From NCBI GenBank assembly GCA_035293765.1, contig DATGMF010000061.1, positions 62,001-126,000 on the forward strand: a DNA stretch of 64,000 nt, given 5' to 3'. Numbering within the stretch: position 1 is the first letter of the stretch; each line of letters opens with the position of its first letter. Origin of the DNA: DASRHT01 sp035293765 (GTDB taxonomy: Bacteria; Chloroflexota; Ktedonobacteria; Ktedonobacterales; Ktedonobacteraceae). The position numbers and the translations under genes are program-made. This document shows, piece after piece, positions 25,335-34,454 of the stretch. The notes under the pieces were generated by a model. That model saw only the letters and a program-made list of their open reading frames with translations, did not search any database and had not been told where the DNA came from.

Positions 25335-28300
25335 CTAACCATCATCGTCCTGCGCAAACTGCAAAATGCTTTCCGGGTGTGCCAGGTAGTGCTCGATGCG
25401 CACACGCGGCACCCAATCCAGCCTGGTCGGGTCGTTGACCGGATGAAGTTCGGGCGTCGTAGCGCAATTGTACACCACATAGAGCCAATAGTCACCTTTG
25501 AGACGGTCGGCAGTTTTATATTCGTTGTCGGTGAGCGCCACCTCGCCCACGCTGGCCCGGCCCTTGACCTCGATAAAACGCACTTGCTGGCCCAGGGGAT
25601 CGGGTGAACGCGAGATGAGATCAAAGCCGCGGTTCTCGCTCTCGACGCTTTCGACCTGCCAGCCCCGGCTGCGTTCATAGCGCATAGCCTCGTCTATCGC
25701 CCTCCGCTCGATCTTTTCGTCGCGTACCATCGCGATAAAATCGGGCGCGTCGCGCTCTGGATGTGGCAATACCCATGCCTGCCCGTAATGCCTGGTATCG
25801 TCAATGGTGCAATGCCGCTCCTGTTGCAGCTCGCTCAAACGTTGTTCGAGACGCATGTTGAGCCCCATCACATGGTCGTCAAGCTGTTTAATTCGTCCTT
25901 CCAGACCTGGCTCTTTGGACCCGGCCTCTTTCTGTTCATGTAAACTGATCAATTTTTGATTTTCGCGGTTGATAATGGCCTCCAGGCTGATTTGGACGTG
26001 GCGCTCGATGGTCGCGATCTCGCGTTGACGCTGGGCGCTGATCTCGCTCTGAAACTTTGCCAGCGCCTTCTCCCAGAGCGTGTGCATGAGCTGGTCGCGC
26101 CCGGGCAACGCCGTATCGTCGGGCAGCTCTACGTCTTCTCCGGTCGCGGGAACGAGATCCAGAAAGATGGTTGGCTGGCGAATACTGATGGCACTGTCGA
26201 GGTTGGTCTGCACGACGAAGAGACGGCGATGCAGCACGTTGCCGCGCCCATCGCGAACCGAAGCTGAGAATACGTCCAGGCGATAGGGCAGCTCGCTATA
26301 GATATCAAAGAAAACGGCCCCGCGTTGGAGCTGTGACTCCGTCTGGCGCCAGGTCTCTTCGCGCACACACTCGAACAAAGGATGCCCGGGCGTGACCCAT
26401 TCGAGCGCGGGATCTTGTTCCAGCAGTTTTTTATCAAAGACGATCTGTTTATATTCGCGCCCCAGCTTGCCGAAGCGCGGCTCCAGTTGCTCGCCGAGGG
26501 GCCAGAGAGTGCGCGGGGTGCGCCCGATGCGGTAGACGTGAGGGCGCAGGGCGTATTGTTGTCGCGTTGCCTCCTTTGGTTGTAAGCCGACCAGGGGAGC
26601 GGCCTGGAGGAAGAAATCTTCGACCACCTCGGGCACCAGGCGGCGCTCTTTAGCTTCGGCGGACTTGCCCACGAGCGCGGCCAGGTTTAATTCGCGCCTG
26701 GCAAGCCCTTCCAGCGCGGAAAAGGCGATTTTGCGAAAGCGCGCGACATCGACCTCTTCGACGATGCGCCGTTTGATGCTTTCCTCAGTCTGGTTACTGG
26801 CATACATCTCGCGAATCAGCTTTTCGAGCAGGTTGGAGGGAAAGACATCCCCGAGGACATTAAAGACCTGTCCGGTGCGCTGTGGGTCCAGCTCGCCTTC
26901 AATCACCGCAATGCGCTCGAAGAGTTTTTCAAGCACGCGGCCCTCGCGTGTGCGGGTGGAGACGAAATTGAGGACGAGGCAGTCTTTCTCCTGCCCGTAG
27001 CGATGGATGCGTCCCATCCGTTGCTCAAGGCGTACTGGCACCCAGGGGATGTCATAATTGATCATCAGCCAGCAGCATTGCAGGTTGATGCCTTCGCCGG
27101 CGGCCTCGGTGGCGACCATGACCTGGCATTCTTGCCAGAACTCGTGCTCAGCATAAATGCGCGTGTTGGGCGTATCGCGGTCTCCGATCTTCATCCCACC
27201 ATGAATAGCGGTGACAGAGAGTCCCCATTCGCGTATCTTGCGCACCAGATAGTCCAGCGTATCCTTGTGCTCGGTAAAGATGAGCAGTTTCATCTGAGGG
27301 TCCTTGAACAATCCTCGGGCCGTGATCTCCGTTTTGAGTTTCAGCAGTTTGGACTCGACTTCGCTTTGTTCGAGGGCCTGCGCGTGTTTGATCAGCGCGC
27401 TCAGATCCTGTATCTCGTCACGCAGTCGCGCGGGGTCGATAGAGGCGACCAGTCCCTCCAGCTTCTCCAGGATCTCCTGCTGCTCATTGTCGGGCAGCTC
27501 GTCGTAATTATTGGGGAGATCTTTCTCGATCTGTGCCTGACGGTAGCTTTCTGGATCGGCCAGGATTTTCTGACGCCTCTCGCACATTCTCTCCAGGCTG
27601 CGGCGCACAGCATAGATGCTGGAGGCAAAACGCCTCTGGAGCATTGCCATCGTAAAGCCAAGCGCGCGACCACGAGCCGAGGAATCAAGGGAGGCTTTCA
27701 GCGACTGGTCTTCCACGTAGTTGGTGAGCTGGAGATAGAAATCCATCTCAACGTCCGTGATCTGGAAATCGATGGTGCGCACGTCGCGGTTGGTAAAAAT
27801 CTTCTTCGTCACGCCGGTTTCGGGATCGGGAAAGGTCACCAGCGATTCTTTGGTGCGGCGCAGGTAGAACGGCGCGCTATTAAGACGCATAGCCGCCTCT
27901 AAGCTTTTGACATCGCCATAGACATCCTGATCGAGCAATCTGAGGAAGAGGCAGAATTGTGCGGGGTCGCCTTTATGGGGCGTGGCGGTCATCAGCAGAT
28001 AGTGGTCCGTCATCTCTGAGAGCGCCTCGCCTAATTGATAGGCGAAGGTCTTCTTATCGGGGCTGGTGGCGCTCATATGGTGCGCTTCATCGACGATCAC
28101 CAGGTCCCAATGAGAGCGCAGCAAGCTTTCTTTCGCGTCTTCCATCCTGGAGACCCAGGCAATCGAAGTGATCACCTGATGCTTCTCCTGCCAGGGATTG
28201 ATGCCATAGTTGGTACGCAGCACGTCCCCACGAATAATCTCGAAATTTTCGCGAAATTTGTCCTTCATCTCGCGCTGCCACTGGAATTGCAGATTGGCAG

Positions 28301-28769
28301 GAGTGATGATCAGCGTGCGTTTCACCAATCCCCGGATTTTGAGCTCTTTTAGCAGCAGACCTGCCATGATCGTCTTGCCGGCTCCCGGGTCGTCGGCGAG
28401 CAGAAAGCGGATGCGCGGCTGAGCAAGGAAGTAATCGTAAACCGCTTCGAGCTGGTGGGGGAGCGGATCGACGCGAGCAATAGAGAGGGCAAAGTAGGGA
28501 TCGTATTCGTATGCCAGACCCAGACGCAGCGCCTCAACCCCCAGGCGGTACTTTCTGGCGTCGCCGTCAAAGGGCGCTTTTTGCGGGAGGGCTTCCAGCG
28601 TTGCCAATTGTGCTGGACTGAGAATAGTTGTATAAGCATGTCCAGTGGTCAGCCCTTTGCCGAAGATCTGCACCGATTCGCCCATCGGGGCCACCATCAT
28701 CACCTGAACCGCCTCAGAGAAGAGCGGCCCTCGGATGATCATATGTTGTCGTAATTGATCTGCCTGCAT
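25335..28769 (-). CDS. SNF2-family helicase with C-terminal DUF3883 (DrmD-like)
   Basis: An 1144-residue superfamily 2 ATPase. The N-terminus is unclassified; helicase motif I is DDPGAGKT (126-133), motif II DEAHH (227-231), and motif VI contains QRMGRIHRYGQ, all typical of SNF2/RapA-type translocases. Residues about 1030-1130 match DUF3883: D1050 then EVKG at 1067-1070, the D-x16-ExK pattern of PD-(D/E)xK-like folds. Size and domain order resemble DrmD of DISARM. GGAGAGG lies before the ATG at 28769. It begins the helicase-methyltransferase-ATPase series and is the likely nucleic-acid-translocating effector of the system. Confidence 0.9.
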   Translation of the reverse strand: MQADQLRQHMIIRGPLFSEAVQVMMVAPMGESVQIFGKGLTTGHAYTTILSPAQLATLEALPQKAPFDGDARKYRLGVEALRLGLAYEYDPYFALSIARVDPLPHQLEAVYDYFLAQPRIRFLLADDPGAGKTIMAGLLLKELKIRGLVKRTLIITPANLQFQWQREMKDKFRENFEIIRGDVLRTNYGINPWQEKHQVITSIAWVSRMEDAKESLLRSHWDLVIVDEAHHMSATSPDKKTFAYQLGEALSEMTDHYLLMTATPHKGDPAQFCLFLRLLDQDVYGDVKSLEAAMRLNSAPFYLRRTKESLVTFPDPETGVTKKIFTNRDVRTIDFQITDVEMDFYLQLTNYVEDQSLKASLDSSARGRALGFTMAMLQRRFASSIYAVRRSLERMCERRQKILADPESYRQAQIEKDLPNNYDELPDNEQQEILEKLEGLVASIDPARLRDEIQDLSALIKHAQALEQSEVESKLLKLKTEITARGLFKDPQMKLLIFTEHKDTLDYLVRKIREWGLSVTAIHGGMKIGDRDTPNTRIYAEHEFWQECQVMVATEAAGEGINLQCCWLMINYDIPWVPVRLEQRMGRIHRYGQEKDCLVLNFVSTRTREGRVLEKLFERIAVIEGELDPQRTGQVFNVLGDVFPSNLLEKLIREMYASNQTEESIKRRIVEEVDVARFRKIAFSALEGLARRELNLAALVGKSAEAKERRLVPEVVEDFFLQAAPLVGLQPKEATRQQYALRPHVYRIGRTPRTLWPLGEQLEPRFGKLGREYKQIVFDKKLLEQDPALEWVTPGHPLFECVREETWRQTESQLQRGAVFFDIYSELPYRLDVFSASVRDGRGNVLHRRLFVVQTNLDSAISIRQPTIFLDLVPATGEDVELPDDTALPGRDQLMHTLWEKALAKFQSEISAQRQREIATIERHVQISLEAIINRENQKLISLHEQKEAGSKEPGLEGRIKQLDDHVMGLNMRLEQRLSELQQERHCTIDDTRHYGQAWVLPHPERDAPDFIAMVRDEKIERRAIDEAMRYERSRGWQVESVESENRGFDLISRSPDPLGQQVRFIEVKGRASVGEVALTDNEYKTADRLKGDYWLYVVYNCATTPELHPVNDPTRLDWVPRVRIEHYLAHPESILQFAQDDDG

Positions 28770-29117
28770 GAAAACCTCTCCAACCGTTCTGTATGTCCTC
28801 TCCCAACATGTTGTTTTTGCCTTTTCCCTATGAGGAGGTTCTTTTTCTCATGCGAGAAACTGGAATAAGCCAGGCAATAGGCTTTTCATTGTAGGGCAGT
28901 TGAGGGTTGCCGTCAAGGTCGTATAGCGCAATGCTGAATCAGCATGTATTTTCCCTTTTTTTATGCTATACTTCTTCTGGGTGCTATTCTCTCATTCCAC
29001 AACACAAGCTCGTTTTCCGAGGATAGGAAGATCCGACAAAACGTGTGTCCTCGTAGTGTGTCCCTGTTGCTGTATGTCCTCTCACGGCAGAGAAAAAAGT
29101 GAATAAGGAGAACGATA
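28770..29117. promoter_or_regulatory. Divergent intergenic region with extended -10 promoter
   Basis: This 348-base gap separates the leftward defence genes from the rightward secreted protein. TGCTATACT at 28964-28972 is an extended -10 element pointing right. ATGCTGAATCAGCAT at 28931-28945 is a perfect 7+1+7 palindrome just before it, a possible operator. The same TGCTATACT occurs at 32420 before another gene. Confidence 0.45.
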
Positions 29118-30158
29118 GTGTCGTACACCCGGCTCAAAGCTGCCCTCGCATTGCTCGTTCTGACCATGACCCTGGCTCTCACGCTTTTCATCGGACCCCT
29201 GCCCAGAGCAAGCGCCTCCAGCCCCGATTTCGCTATTTCGGCCAGTCCAACATCCCAAACTATTGAACGAGGGGGAACAGCCGTCTATAACATCCAAATC
29301 ACGGCATTGAACGGCTTCAATGGCACCGTCACCCTGACCGACAAGGACCCCTTCGCGAAAACGGTCCCATCTTTCTCATCAACCACCGTCAACGGCTCTG
29401 GAACCGTACAGTTTAGCGTCTTTAGCAACGGGCATCAGACCCCCATCGGGACCGCGACGCTGACCGTCACCGGCACCAGCGGCAGCCTCCAACATTCCGT
29501 CAATGTCACGCTGAGTGTCATCCCTGTTCCCGACTTCTCCCTCTCGATTACTCCCCAACTCCAAACAGGGGAAGTACTCGAAACGGTGAAACAAGGAACG
29601 ACGGCGGCTTATCAAATTCAGGTAAGCGTTGTGCCAGGATCAGGATTTAGTGGCACGGTGAATTTTGCCGTGACCGGCGGCCTGCCCGCGAATACGACCG
29701 CGTCATTCACCGCTCCCTCGGTGGTTGTTCCTGGGAGCACGGAACTTGATATTCACACCACTGCGCAGACGCCTATCGGGTCCTTTACCATCCAGGTGAG
29801 CGCGACCAGTGGCAGCCTGGTCCACGGCGTCCAACCAACCCTTGAGGTGATCCCTCCCAATTCCGATTTCTCGTTCTCGGTCTCGCCCCAGTCTCAGACC
29901 ATTAACTCGGCAGATGGCGCGATCTATACGGCGCATGCTAGCGCCATTAATGGCTTCAATGGCACTGTGGTTTTAAGCCTCTCGGGCCTGCCTCCTCTTA
30001 CCGATACCGCTTTTGGCAGTGGCACGATAGTCGGCTCGGGTGACCAGACCATATTCCTCTTCACCAGCCAGGGAGTCACCGGTACCTTTACCATCACTGT
30101 TACTGCAACCAGCGGCCCGTTGCAGCATACCTTTCAGGTAACGCTGATTATGCACTGA
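29118..30158 (+). CDS. Secreted protein with three Ig-like repeats
   Basis: A 346-residue exported protein. Residues 1-35 are a signal peptide: basic MSYTRLK, a hydrophobic helix, and a Sec cleavage site around ASASSPDF. The mature part is three beta-sandwich repeats of about 100 residues, each beginning DFxxSxSPxxQT and containing GFxGTVxL-type strands, as in bacterial Ig-like or proline-rich surface proteins. No enzymatic motif. Start is GTG at 29118 with AAGGAGAA upstream. It is probably surface-exposed or released and may serve adhesion; this is inference from the fold alone. Confidence 0.8.
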   Translation: MSYTRLKAALALLVLTMTLALTLFIGPLPRASASSPDFAISASPTSQTIERGGTAVYNIQITALNGFNGTVTLTDKDPFAKTVPSFSSTTVNGSGTVQFSVFSNGHQTPIGTATLTVTGTSGSLQHSVNVTLSVIPVPDFSLSITPQLQTGEVLETVKQGTTAAYQIQVSVVPGSGFSGTVNFAVTGGLPANTTASFTAPSVVVPGSTELDIHTTAQTPIGSFTIQVSATSGSLVHGVQPTLEVIPPNSDFSFSVSPQSQTINSADGAIYTAHASAINGFNGTVVLSLSGLPPLTDTAFGSGTIVGSGDQTIFLFTSQGVTGTFTITVTATSGPLQHTFQVTLIMH

Positions 30159-30343
30159 GCGCGGACCACTACTAAACGAAGCGTTGAGGGTCCCGTCGGG
30201 CGGCAAGGGAACCGGATAGGTCGTGGCACTGCTACTCGGTTCCTCTTGCCACCCACCTCCGCCGTGGCGACCAGGTTTACCATTCCCGATTTACCGCCCA
30301 ACCTCGCCCAACCCCTATATAATCACCAAAGGTATGAAATATC

Positions 30344-30399
30344 GTAGGGACCGGATTTATCGCGTCCGGTTAATCGCCCAATCTTACCTCAGCCCCTAC
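30344..30399. repeat. GTAGGGACCSGATTTATCGCG repeat copy
   Basis: The unit runs from GTAGGGACCGG to GCCCCTAC, so its ends are imperfect inverted repeats like those of the element at 18940. Its first 20 bases are nearly the same as at 33735-33762. The surrounding gap 30159-30499 shows no convincing gene. Confidence 0.6.
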
Positions 30400-30499
30400 G
30401 ACGAAATCATTGAGGGCGGCATAGCTAACGAGCGCCATTGATTAAAAGGTTCTATTTGGCTTTACGGTATGGGAGATTTTCTGTGATCAGGTCGAATTG

Positions 30500-31549
30500 C
30501 TATCTTGCAAAGCGTGACAGATATTGGATGGCCTCGGCTAAGTATCTGGCGGTGATGGCGGGAGAGCCGGCCAGATCGGCGATAGTGCGCGCCACCGTTT
30601 GTAGACGCAGCATTTGTAGCGCAGTGAGCTTGAGTTGTTGCAGGGCGGATGTTAGCAACTGCTCTCCGGCGGAATCGATCTGACAATACTGTTGCACCTC
30701 ATCGACCGTGCTAAGGTCGGCGTTCACCTGAAGGTGCGGTTGCCCTGCGTATCTCTTCTGTTGTATTGCGCGAGCCGCCGCAACACGCGCTCGTATATCG
30801 TCAGAGCTTTCTTCTGGAAAAACGCTCAAAATCTCCGGTACAAGCAGCGGGACTTCTACCTCGATGGCAAAGCAGGTTCGCACAATCTCTTTGAGTGGCT
30901 GTCGATAGCGGGCAATCTCTTCAGCCGAACAGATGCACTTCTGCGTAGGATCACCGACAAACCCACAAGGGCAGGGCTTGATGGTTGCCTCTAGAATGAA
31001 GCGAGTCGGCAAGAGAACATTTTCCTCGTGAGGAGGAACGGCAATAGTACGCGTTTCTACCATTTGGGCGAGAGCGGTTAACAGCGACAGGTCAAATGTA
31101 TCGAGATTCTTTAAAAAAAGCACGCCTCCCTGTGCCAGGATGAGTTCGCCTGGCAGAGTCGCGTCGCCGAAAAAGGCATTGCTCCCGCTATCGGCAGAAG
31201 GCTCGCGCAATGGGTGCGGTAGGGACGCTATGGGCAGGAGAGAAGGCAATGTGCGCGCGAGCAGGGCCTTACCTGTGCCGGGCGGACCAACAAGCAGGAT
31301 ATGGTGTTGTCCGGCGGCTGCAACTTCTAAAGCCCGCTTGACATGAGCCTGACCACGAATCTGCTGAATATCTCGCGCGCGCTCTGGAACTGCCGTTTTG
31401 CTCGCAAAGGCTTGCAGAATTTGTAGCAACACCTGTATAACGTGTTGTTGCTGCTCGTTGGTAAGCTTTTCCGTTCCCGCTCTCTTCTGTACTTCTTGTA
31501 GCAATGCCGATAGGGGGGGTTCTTGCGGCTGTTTTTTGCTCCTGGTCAT
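30500..31549 (-). CDS. ChlI/ComM-family AAA protein with degenerate ATPase motifs
   Basis: A 349-residue protein related to Mg-chelatase ChlI and YifB/ComM, from the ATG at 31549 with GAGGAG six bases upstream; a longer frame exists. The family signature CPCGFVGDPTQKCICSAEE is clear. Walker A reads GPPGTGKA (88-95), with Ala in place of Ser/Thr, and the Walker B strand reads VLFLKNLD, where the family has LFLDEL; the usual LLDRIDL is also missing. It may therefore bind but not hydrolyse ATP. There is no N-terminal Lon-like domain. It lies directly after a CoxG-like gene in the same direction, which recalls the AAA protein CoxD and CoxG of CO dehydrogenase maturation clusters. Confidence 0.8.
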   Translation of the reverse strand: MTRSKKQPQEPPLSALLQEVQKRAGTEKLTNEQQQHVIQVLLQILQAFASKTAVPERARDIQQIRGQAHVKRALEVAAAGQHHILLVGPPGTGKALLARTLPSLLPIASLPHPLREPSADSGSNAFFGDATLPGELILAQGGVLFLKNLDTFDLSLLTALAQMVETRTIAVPPHEENVLLPTRFILEATIKPCPCGFVGDPTQKCICSAEEIARYRQPLKEIVRTCFAIEVEVPLLVPEILSVFPEESSDDIRARVAAARAIQQKRYAGQPHLQVNADLSTVDEVQQYCQIDSAGEQLLTSALQQLKLTALQMLRLQTVARTIADLAGSPAITARYLAEAIQYLSRFAR

Positions 31550-31739
31550 GGAAGACTCCTCTTCCATTACTATAAACGAGCTTACAAAATCTGCCACAGC
31601 GCAGGGCCTGCTTCGCCCCATCTCGATAGCAACATAGTTTGGCCTCGTAGTGACCCGATCAGGTCGCCACGGAAGTACGCCCCTTTTTCTCGACCGCCAT
31701 TGCTGTCGGGAAAAGAGGTCCTTTTACGGTTTAGCGAGC

Positions 31740-32177
31740 TTATTGAGCGATAGCGGCATCCAGGTTTTTGAAGAAAGCATTCAGGGAGCCTTTGATGGTG
31801 CGTTCGCCAAGCGGATTGTTGGCGAGTGCGGCTGTGCCTGTCAGCTCGGCATTAGCATCGTAAGTCAGCAGCGCGCCATTCGGCTCATCGGTCAGATTGA
31901 TCTTACCCGTTGCGTTAACGGAGGCCCCCGCGCCTTTACGCTGGACCTGAAATTCAAAGAAACTGGGCTCCTGACGCTGGCTAATGGTGATAGGAATCCC
32001 ATAAGGTCCCTTCAGGCCGGGCAAGGGTGTGGTCATGCTCACCCGCAGCGTATTGGCGTCCAGATACTCAACTGATTCGCAGCCGGGGATGCAAGACTTT
32101 AGAATCTCTGGATTGAGAACGGCGTGAAAAACCTGGGCGCTGGACGCTTTAAACCTGTATGTTCCGTTCAGTTTCAT
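31740..32177 (-). CDS. CoxG-like SRPBCC protein
   Basis: A 145-residue START/SRPBCC protein beginning MKLNGTYRFKASSAQVFHAVL, with CIPGCESVEYLD in the place where CoxG has the VAACAPGFQSLEEL segment, and a C-terminal helix with the NNPLGERTIKGSLNAFFKNLD pattern. It is a divergent paralogue of the CoxG at 17546. AAGGAAGG lies upstream of the ATG. The gene precedes the ChlI-like pseudo-ATPase by 190 bases on the same strand; the pair might be a cofactor-insertion module for a molybdenum hydroxylase. That role is inferred. Confidence 0.75.
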   Translation of the reverse strand: MKLNGTYRFKASSAQVFHAVLNPEILKSCIPGCESVEYLDANTLRVSMTTPLPGLKGPYGIPITISQRQEPSFFEFQVQRKGAGASVNATGKINLTDEPNGALLTYDANAELTGTAALANNPLGERTIKGSLNAFFKNLDAAIAQ

Positions 32178-32495
32178 TCAGTATGTTCCTTCCTTATTTC
32201 GCGAAAATATATCGATATTTCTCCGTATATAGAGGAATAGTAGACGCAATCTTATCGATCAATATGGTCAAGTCTATTGTAGCGTTTCCATCCTCAACTT
32301 TCAAGTATATAAATCTTTTTTGCTAATATTCCTCCATTAAATGAGAATGCTGATCAGTCTATGTCCAGTATACGCATTCACCCAAATGTGCTATTGGTTC
32401 TATTTGTAGAGAGCTTCTGTGCTATACTGCCTCTGTACGTTCCAACGTGTACTGTGTCTGAAATAGAAATTTGAGTTTGGATATTGGGGATAGTG
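32178..32495. promoter_or_regulatory. AT-rich divergent region, extended -10 at 32420
   Basis: This 318-base gap has no gene. TGCTATACT at 32420-32428 is an extended -10 element identical to that at 28964, giving the rightward gene at 32496 a leader of about 60 bases. No -35 was found. Confidence 0.4.
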
Positions 32496-33737
32496 ATGGT
32501 TTTGAGAGATGATCGTGGTGAGCAGACTCAATCTGAATGGCGCTCCCGTCTGGCGCGTGAGCGGCTTGATCTTTCCGCTTCAGTAGAAGAAACGCTGGAG
32601 GAAAGAGCTTCGCAGGCATGGCAAGAAGATGAGCAGGATAGCGCAATGTACACAGCGCAGCATACAGCACATGGCGCATCCCTTATTCCGCCACGTTTAA
32701 GCTTACAATCGAAAGCGCTGCCTGCCATCCATTCGGGTAGTTTTATAGAAATGGCGTCGTCCATGTACCCGGCTCTACCTGCAAATACTGAGGCGGAGCG
32801 GAAACCGGCTGCTACCGCGCAAAATCCTAATATACTGGCACGTCTGGCGCAACGCTTAACCTCATCGTTAGCTGCCTTTGGTTCGGCGTTGCATCCTGAA
32901 GGAGCCGGAGCCGCCACTTTGCCTGCTCCATCATCGGGCGAGACAGCGGTGCCACTACCGTCGTCGCGCACTGGCGAGGAGACCTCCCGAATCCCCGAAA
33001 GCACCGCATGGCCGACCGGTCAGCCAAAGGAGAGTATTACTGAGGAAAGTGCAGCATGGCTGGTAATGCCTGAATGGCCGGACCTGACCGCCGAGCGACC
33101 CGCTATTCAAGCGGGGGGCAGTGGGCTTGCCGATGATGCCGGGACAGAACCGGGCGTGACCACCTGCGATACCAGCTCTGCCAGCGCGGCGACTCCAGTG
33201 ATACAGAGTAAACAGCGCCTGGCGGGGCATACAGCGAAGATCCGCTTACAAACGGCCAGTGGCGCAGCCAGTGCCAAAGCTAGTGAGCGTGCCTCTGGTG
33301 CGGCCAATGGAACATCCTGTGAGGCGCGCAAGGTCGAGGAGCTGCCGACGGGCAGAGCACGTAAAGAAATGGAAATTACCAGTATGCACCTACCGGCGAT
33401 GGATGTATGGCGTATGGATGTTGCGCGTGAAGAAATTGGAGAAACGAGCGTTCGTATGCCGACGGTTGGTGCAGCGAATAAAGCAAGGAGTGCTGTATTG
33501 CAGAAGCCGCTTGCAGGAACCGGTGTGTTTGAGTATGGACAAATGGATGTGATTGTGACCAATCCAGCTATCACGGCGGCGAGCGTGGTCACGGTCACGC
33601 TGACAAGCAATCCTGGACCGGTTGTGGTGCAATACGTTTCTTTGCAGCCGCGTGTGGGCTTTACCGTTCATCTCACCGCCCCCACCATGACTCGGACAAC
33701 CTTCAACTACATCATTCTGGAGGGCGAAACTCCGTAG
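32496..33737 (+). CDS. Uncharacterised protein: disordered body with a C-terminal beta domain
   Basis: A 413-residue protein starting at the ATG at 32496 with GGGGA just before it (a TTG start at 32484 is the alternative). Residues 1-330 are low-complexity and rich in Ala, Ser, Thr, Pro and Glu, probably disordered. The last 80 residues look ordered, with alternating hydrophobic strands (DVIVTNPAITAASVVTVTL, then VVVQYVSLQPRVGFTVHL), as in small beta-sandwich or fibre-tip domains. There is no signal peptide. Its stop codon lies in a GTAGGGA repeat. Function unknown. Confidence 0.6.
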   Translation: MVLRDDRGEQTQSEWRSRLARERLDLSASVEETLEERASQAWQEDEQDSAMYTAQHTAHGASLIPPRLSLQSKALPAIHSGSFIEMASSMYPALPANTEAERKPAATAQNPNILARLAQRLTSSLAAFGSALHPEGAGAATLPAPSSGETAVPLPSSRTGEETSRIPESTAWPTGQPKESITEESAAWLVMPEWPDLTAERPAIQAGGSGLADDAGTEPGVTTCDTSSASAATPVIQSKQRLAGHTAKIRLQTASGAASAKASERASGAANGTSCEARKVEELPTGRARKEMEITSMHLPAMDVWRMDVAREEIGETSVRMPTVGAANKARSAVLQKPLAGTGVFEYGQMDVIVTNPAITAASVVTVTLTSNPGPVVVQYVSLQPRVGFTVHLTAPTMTRTTFNYIILEGETP

Positions 33738-33762
33738 GGACCCGATTTATCGCGTCCTGCGC
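33735..33762. repeat. GTAGGGACCCGATTTATCGCG repeat copy
   Basis: This short unit matches the one at 30344 over about 20 bases and supplies the TAG stop of the preceding gene, CCG TAG GGA. A second GCGATTTATCGC follows inside. The end opposite is not clear. Confidence 0.6.
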
Positions 33763-33782
33763 GATTTATCGCCTTCCCAATA

Positions 33783-34454
33783 CTAAAGTTTCCCCTCCAC
33801 CTCCTGTCGCAGGCGTTGGAAGAAGCCTTTCATATAGTCAAAGCGTTCTTGCGCCAGGGCCTTACCGGTTGCGGTCGTCATGCGTTCGGGCAGATTGCCA
33901 AAGAGCAGTTGGAACTCGATGCTTGGCGAATAGTCCGGGCGGCGGCGCAAGGAGCGCACCAGTAGAGGATCGACAGGCTCAACAACGTCTTCCGGCATGG
34001 GGGAGTAGACTTTCTGGTTGTAGCGGCCTGTGATGCAATAGAGTCGTCCAATGCCGATGGCGCCCAGAGAATCGATTTTATCTGCGTCATAGAGGATGCG
34101 TCCCTCCAGAGAGCGCGGGTACTTGCCGCCGGTCATGCGATGATCGAGGATAGCGTGTTGCACTGCGGGCAGCGATTGCTGGGGGAAGCGGGTGTTGGCA
34201 AGCAGGTCGCTCGCCATTGCTGCGCCAATGACGGCATGATCGCCGCCGTCACGGCGTTCGCGTTCCTGCCCTATATCATGAAGGGCCACCGCCGCCCAGA
34301 TCGTCGGCAGGTCGCCGCCTTCTTGTGCCTGGATAGTTTCAGCCAGGGTCATCACGCGTACAATGTGATCATAGTCGTGGGCAGCATCTGCAAACCCTTC
34401 ACGCGCTATCAATTCCTGCGCCAACGCGAGGAGCCAGCTACGAAGTTCACTCAT
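33783..34454 (-). CDS. HD-domain phosphohydrolase
   Basis: A 223-residue HD-superfamily protein with the metal-binding residues in HDYDHIVRV, ALHDIG and the later DADKIDSLG, the order H...HD...D. These enzymes hydrolyse nucleotides or cyclic dinucleotide-like substrates; the substrate here is not evident. Its ATG overlaps the last eight bases of the preceding histidine kinase gene in an ATGAGTGA arrangement, so the two are translationally coupled, suggesting that the kinase and hydrolase act in one signalling step. Confidence 0.85.
   Translation of the reverse strand: MSELRSWLLALAQELIAREGFADAAHDYDHIVRVMTLAETIQAQEGGDLPTIWAAVALHDIGQERERRDGGDHAVIGAAMASDLLANTRFPQQSLPAVQHAILDHRMTGGKYPRSLEGRILYDADKIDSLGAIGIGRLYCITGRYNQKVYSPMPEDVVEPVDPLLVRSLRRRPDYSPSIEFQLLFGNLPERMTTATGKALAQERFDYMKGFFQRLRQEVEGKL

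Noticed and set aside
30223..30441. 72-residue plus-strand frame in the gap before the ChlI-like gene
   Set aside because: It is built largely from the GTAGGGA repeat and has no ribosome site.
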